From a virus, in IMG/VR virus record IMGVR_UViG_3300015368_000083, positions 1 to 41,181 of that record: 41,181 nucleotides of DNA; one strand, written 5' to 3'. The notes beneath the pieces were generated by a model that made no database searches, had not been told where the DNA came from, and saw only the letters and a program-made list of their open reading frames with translations. Numbering within the stretch: the stretch's first letter is position 1; every line of letters begins with the position of its first letter. Shown piece after piece: positions 37,979-41,181 of the stretch. The position numbers were made by a program, and so were the translations under genes.

Positions 37979-40150
37979 TTAATCAATTTCTACGGCACTA
38001 AGTTTACCTCTTTTTGCCGCTAATGCTTCAAACATATTGTCTGTGTCAACATCTTCAGCTTTTTTCATATTCAAAGCTGACACACTCTGAGATTCTTGCA
38101 CTTTGGCATTATTAAGGTCAGTCTTAGATTGAGTTTCTTTATCTGCAGCGCTTGGACCTTGCTGTGCTTTGGCCTGCATAACCTTGGCTGCTTCTTCCAT
38201 TGTTGGCAAGTAAGAATCCACATCCTTGACACCCAGCACACGCAAAGTATCTTCAAATGGGCGGCGCACTTTGGCAAATAATTCAGGAACGCTTGGGTCT
38301 AATTGGGCTAACAAGCCTGTGAACTGTTGTTGAGCCTGACCAATTAACTGCTGGCGCGTCAAACGATTCTCATCCGACAAGAAACCCAAGGCCAAGTCAA
38401 TGTTAATCAGCTTGCGGTCAATAAACTCATAGTTGTTCATTGAGATGGCATCCATGAATGGTTTGCCTTTGCCACATACGCCTGCCAATTGTTGGATGTT
38501 GTAGTCGTCAGCGTACTGGATCAATGTCTTCCACACAATGTACAAAACATCACGCAGGCCAATCGCGCAATTCTTAACCATTTCATCTTGAATGAGCTGG
38601 TTTGGCCCCATAGCCAGTTGCAGCTTGTAACCGCTGTTGCCGTCTTTCATTGCCTCAGGGTTAAGCACATCACTTGGGCTTGTCATGCCAATCATTGCCA
38701 TCTTGTCAGCTTCAAAACGCTGCATAGACGATTCAACGTAGGCAAGGTTACCCTGCATAGGCTGGAATTGGAAAACGTGCTTGTTGGGGTCAAACTTGCG
38801 GTCCAGAATAAACATGGCAGACACGCCACGCTGGATTTCTTCAGCATCCATGAATTCAGGATTAACACCAATGCGAGGTGTGGACGATTGCATAGCAAAA
38901 GCCATTTCAGCACGGGCAATGCTGGTTGCATATTCCTGCATTGGAACAAGGCGCTCTGCCAATGAATAACCAAAGAAGTTACCAGTAATTGGCTTGGGGC
39001 ACATTGCTGCCAAAGGAATGAAATCCACTTCCTTGACGTACAAAACATACGAGCCAGAGTAGCAAACTTCAACAATTTCCTCTTCACCGTCATTGTCAAC
39101 GTCTTTGCGAATCCAAGCAGTGGTCAACATAATGACACGGCTGTACTTGTCTGCGCCTGCGGAGGCTACAACGCCTTGACCTGGAACTGGAGTAGAGTCA
39201 CGGGCGTGAAGCGCCAGATCGTTTTCCAATGCGCCAGCTTGGTAAGCACCAGCAGGGCCATAGGCTGCGTGTTCAGCCATTTTCTCAAGGTCAATGTAAG
39301 GAAACTGCGCCTTACATTCGTGCAAGGTCATGGGATCATAAAAACCGCAAAAGTCTTGGTCTTGAATGTTGGAAATTGTTGGGTTGCACACAAAGTAGTG
39401 CTGGGCAACGTGCTTAATCTTGACCGAAGTAGAAAAGCCAGTCATCTTGTACTTGGCTTTGTAGATGGTATTGGCTCGAATAGCCTCATTCATCTCTTCT
39501 TGAGGATTAGATGGCTCATTTTCTGATTCCTCAGGACCCATCATTTCTTGCATAACGCCTTGCAAGTCAACGTCAATGCGGCGCATATTTTGGCGCTTAA
39601 CAGTCAGCCCTTTTTCAGCAGCCATTGTCTCAAACACGCGAAGTTGGTCTTTTGTTCCTTCAACTTCTTTGTACTGAGTAATGGGTTCGCGCACAGGAGA
39701 GACCATCACAATGCCATTTTTGTGCAGCAATGAATCCTGTGCCCAATCCCGAATGATTGCGTATGAGTCATTCTTAGAGTTGACCATGTACTTGACCATC
39801 TCAGTGGCTTGAACAGCTTGTTCGCTGTCTGCTTCACTAAAACGCTCAAACTCAAAGTTAACCTTGCCGTTAGGCATCAGGCACTTGGTAATGATCGCGG
39901 TTGCGTAATCAACACCAGGGGTAACTACGGGGTGGATATAGTCAATTCCACGAATTGGCTCTGTTGAGTTGCTGACAGCAATGTTCAGGTAATGATAGTC
40001 GGATAAACGATTGAATGTATTTTTTGCTTGAGTAAGCCGAAGATAATCCACCATCTTGAGGTAAACCTCATGGGCGACTTGGAATACGATTCCTTTGTTA
40101 CCAGAAGGCGCTTCAATGTACTCAACGATAATATTTTGACGATCAAGCAT
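37979..40150 (-). CDS. Portal protein (P22-size)
   Basis: 723 residues, near the 725 of P22 gp1. AAGGAATAAA precedes the ATG. N-terminal helices (QVAHEVYLKMVDYLRLTQAK), then HPVVTPGVDYATAIITKCLM. The middle has wing-like strands (VDNDGEEEIVEVCYSGSYVL) and the clip region, and the C-terminal part is a long helix (MEEAAKVMQAKAQQGPSAAD) fitting a barrel. Twelve copies would form the DNA channel and bind terminase. The call rests on size, position after terL and pattern, not on a unique motif. Confidence 0.85.
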   Translation of the reverse strand: MLDRQNIIVEYIEAPSGNKGIVFQVAHEVYLKMVDYLRLTQAKNTFNRLSDYHYLNIAVSNSTEPIRGIDYIHPVVTPGVDYATAIITKCLMPNGKVNFEFERFSEADSEQAVQATEMVKYMVNSKNDSYAIIRDWAQDSLLHKNGIVMVSPVREPITQYKEVEGTKDQLRVFETMAAEKGLTVKRQNMRRIDVDLQGVMQEMMGPEESENEPSNPQEEMNEAIRANTIYKAKYKMTGFSTSVKIKHVAQHYFVCNPTISNIQDQDFCGFYDPMTLHECKAQFPYIDLEKMAEHAAYGPAGAYQAGALENDLALHARDSTPVPGQGVVASAGADKYSRVIMLTTAWIRKDVDNDGEEEIVEVCYSGSYVLYVKEVDFIPLAAMCPKPITGNFFGYSLAERLVPMQEYATSIARAEMAFAMQSSTPRIGVNPEFMDAEEIQRGVSAMFILDRKFDPNKHVFQFQPMQGNLAYVESSMQRFEADKMAMIGMTSPSDVLNPEAMKDGNSGYKLQLAMGPNQLIQDEMVKNCAIGLRDVLYIVWKTLIQYADDYNIQQLAGVCGKGKPFMDAISMNNYEFIDRKLINIDLALGFLSDENRLTRQQLIGQAQQQFTGLLAQLDPSVPELFAKVRRPFEDTLRVLGVKDVDSYLPTMEEAAKVMQAKAQQGPSAADKETQSKTDLNNAKVQESQSVSALNMKKAEDVDTDNMFEALAAKRGKLSAVEID

Positions 40151-40158
40151 TTTATTCC

Positions 40159-41181
40159 TTATATCCGCTGTACTTTGCCTTCAGGAGCCTCAAGCCGTCT
40201 GAATTGAAAAGTATTTGCCCTGCTAACCATAGATTCGCCATGACCTTGAATAAGCGCAAGAATCCCAATCCTGGCTGAGTCAATGTGATCGTCAGGATCA
40301 CTAAACCTACCAGCCTCATCAATTGCGTAATTTCTTGCCTCATCAAGGAATTCAACGCATGACTCGTTAACCATAAACGTGCCACGCTCCATTCCTACCC
40401 GCATTATATTGATTCCGTAAGACTTATGGTTGGTTACCTTGCCTTGGTCGTTTACAGGGTTCAATATAGCACCAGGAATGCAATTGAGTCCATAGCTGTC
40501 TTCAAATACTTCACGAACCGATTGTTCGGTCAGAGTATACCGCCCAGCCTGCCCAGCATCGTGTGGCAAAGCAATTGGCACGTTTTTACTGTCTTTATCC
40601 ATCAAGAAATGGACATATTCATCAGGAGTTTCACCCTGCGCCACCTTAACTTGCTTATGCAAATAAATAATTTCCTCAACTGGGTCGCGGAAAAAGAAAC
40701 TAATCACGGTTGGGTCATTTTTAATCCCCAAGTCAAAAGAAATAAGGCGCTCCATCTTTTCATTGGCCCGAAGATCAATGTCAATTCCTTTGTAAGTAGG
40801 CCATTTGAGCATCGGAAAGACGACTCCTTTGCCTACCAATGGGATACCTTTCATGCGGCAGTCTCTCTCCCACGGCATAAAGTCGCGGCTAAGTTGATCT
40901 CGTTCTTCTTGGCTAAAGAACTTTTCATCCCATTCGTTTACAAAAGGAACGTCATCCCAGGTTACGCGTACATGGGTGTATCCCTCAACCTTGTCCCAGA
41001 ACCTACGAACAAGTCCTGACATACCTTTGAGTGGGGTGAAAGAACACATAACCTGCCCGTTCCGTTGTGCAGTACGGATAACAAGCTCTGAGAATATTTC
41101 GTCTGGAGGTTGTTCGTCCAAGACCACAAGGTCAAGTTCAAAACCCTGCAAATGTCGCACTTGTTGAGTGTAGTTTGAGAA
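40159..41181 (-). CDS. terL: Terminase large subunit, C-terminal part (crosses join)
   Basis: The C-terminal 333 residues of the packaging motor, completed across the join by 625 to 1. Just inside it lies Walker B VVLDE (about 209-213 of the 530), then CSFTPLKG as coupling motif. The nuclease domain starts SFDLGIKNDP (Asp about 340), continues with LPHDAGQ (about 397) and closes with RFSDPDDHIDSARI (about 481-497), giving the acidic metal-binding set of an RNase-H-fold nuclease. Ends 8 nt before portal. Bases 41127-41181 duplicate 1-55. Confidence 0.93.
   Translation of the reverse strand, partial: FSNYTQQVRHLQGFELDLVVLDEQPPDEIFSELVIRTAQRNGQVMCSFTPLKGMSGLVRRFWDKVEGYTHVRVTWDDVPFVNEWDEKFFSQEERDQLSRDFMPWERDCRMKGIPLVGKGVVFPMLKWPTYKGIDIDLRANEKMERLISFDLGIKNDPTVISFFFRDPVEEIIYLHKQVKVAQGETPDEYVHFLMDKDSKNVPIALPHDAGQAGRYTLTEQSVREVFEDSYGLNCIPGAILNPVNDQGKVTNHKSYGINIMRVGMERGTFMVNESCVEFLDEARNYAIDEAGRFSDPDDHIDSARIGILALIQGHGESMVSRANTFQFRRLEAPEGKVQRI
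41127..41181. repeat. Terminal direct repeat, copy 2 (assembly overlap)
   Basis: Identical to 1-55; see copy 1. Removing one copy gives a 41,126-bp circle. Confidence 0.95.

Noticed and set aside
1-41181. Integrase, repressor or attachment site for lysogeny
   Set aside because: No such gene or core was found; the only HTH protein (15531) lies in an early recombination operon.

Overview
The window is a complete, circularly closing tailed-phage genome. Its first 55 bases (1-55) recur exactly as its last 55 (41127-41181), and the terminase large-subunit gene reads in frame across that join, so the unique length is 41,126 bp. Most genes are tightly packed with 1-4 nt overlaps (ATGA, GTGA, TGATG, TAATG). 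No integrase, immunity repressor or plasmid partition gene was seen, so the phage looks virulent. A nested i-spanin/o-spanin pair means the host has an outer membrane (Gram-negative). The host genus cannot be named from the sequence alone.

Layout. (1) A long leftward structural and lysis operon starts near 3316. It runs left through small virion or packaging genes and crosses the join in terminase (625 to 1, then 41126 to 40159). It continues through portal, a 110-aa protein, scaffold, a DUF5309/SU10-type major capsid protein, adaptor, a 1236-aa tail fibre with a self-cleaving S74 chaperone, an HNH endonuclease, a P22 gp10-like nozzle protein, a 1038-aa repeat-rich tail protein, DUF6453-like small tail proteins, and candidate ejection proteins. 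It ends with the lysis cassette (candidate holins, lipoprotein, Rz/Rz1, GH19 endolysin) at 16291. The virion plan (P22-size portal, gp10-like nozzle, several ejection proteins, no tape measure) is podovirus-like. (2) A short rightward operon (4098-5508) ends at a clear intrinsic terminator and includes a GP88-like protein. (3) A leftward accessory and early operon of about 20 small genes (12714 to 6155) ends at a terminator at 6110-6133. It includes RusA, an HNH-type zinc protein, a protein with an RNA-polymerase alpha-CTD-like tail and a Dps-like DUF5856 protein. (4) A rightward early operon (12833-16301) carries a DUF1071-type single-strand annealing protein, its small partner, a winged-helix protein and a MazG-like hydrolase. 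It converges on the endolysin gene with an 11-nt overlap.

The non-coding stretches are unusually structured. At 3541-3711 three helically phased 10-bp repeats lie between the arms of a 13-bp inverted repeat. At 5569-5730 there is an iteron-like array. At 11719-11814, inside the leftward early operon, there is a predicted RNA in which a hairpin loop is complementary to a 7-nt bulge of a long terminator stem. The annealing-protein gene has been restructured by an HNH gene, with a stranded 23-codon start left upstream. No DNA polymerase, helicase or primase is recognisable, so replication must lean on the host or on an unrecognised initiator.
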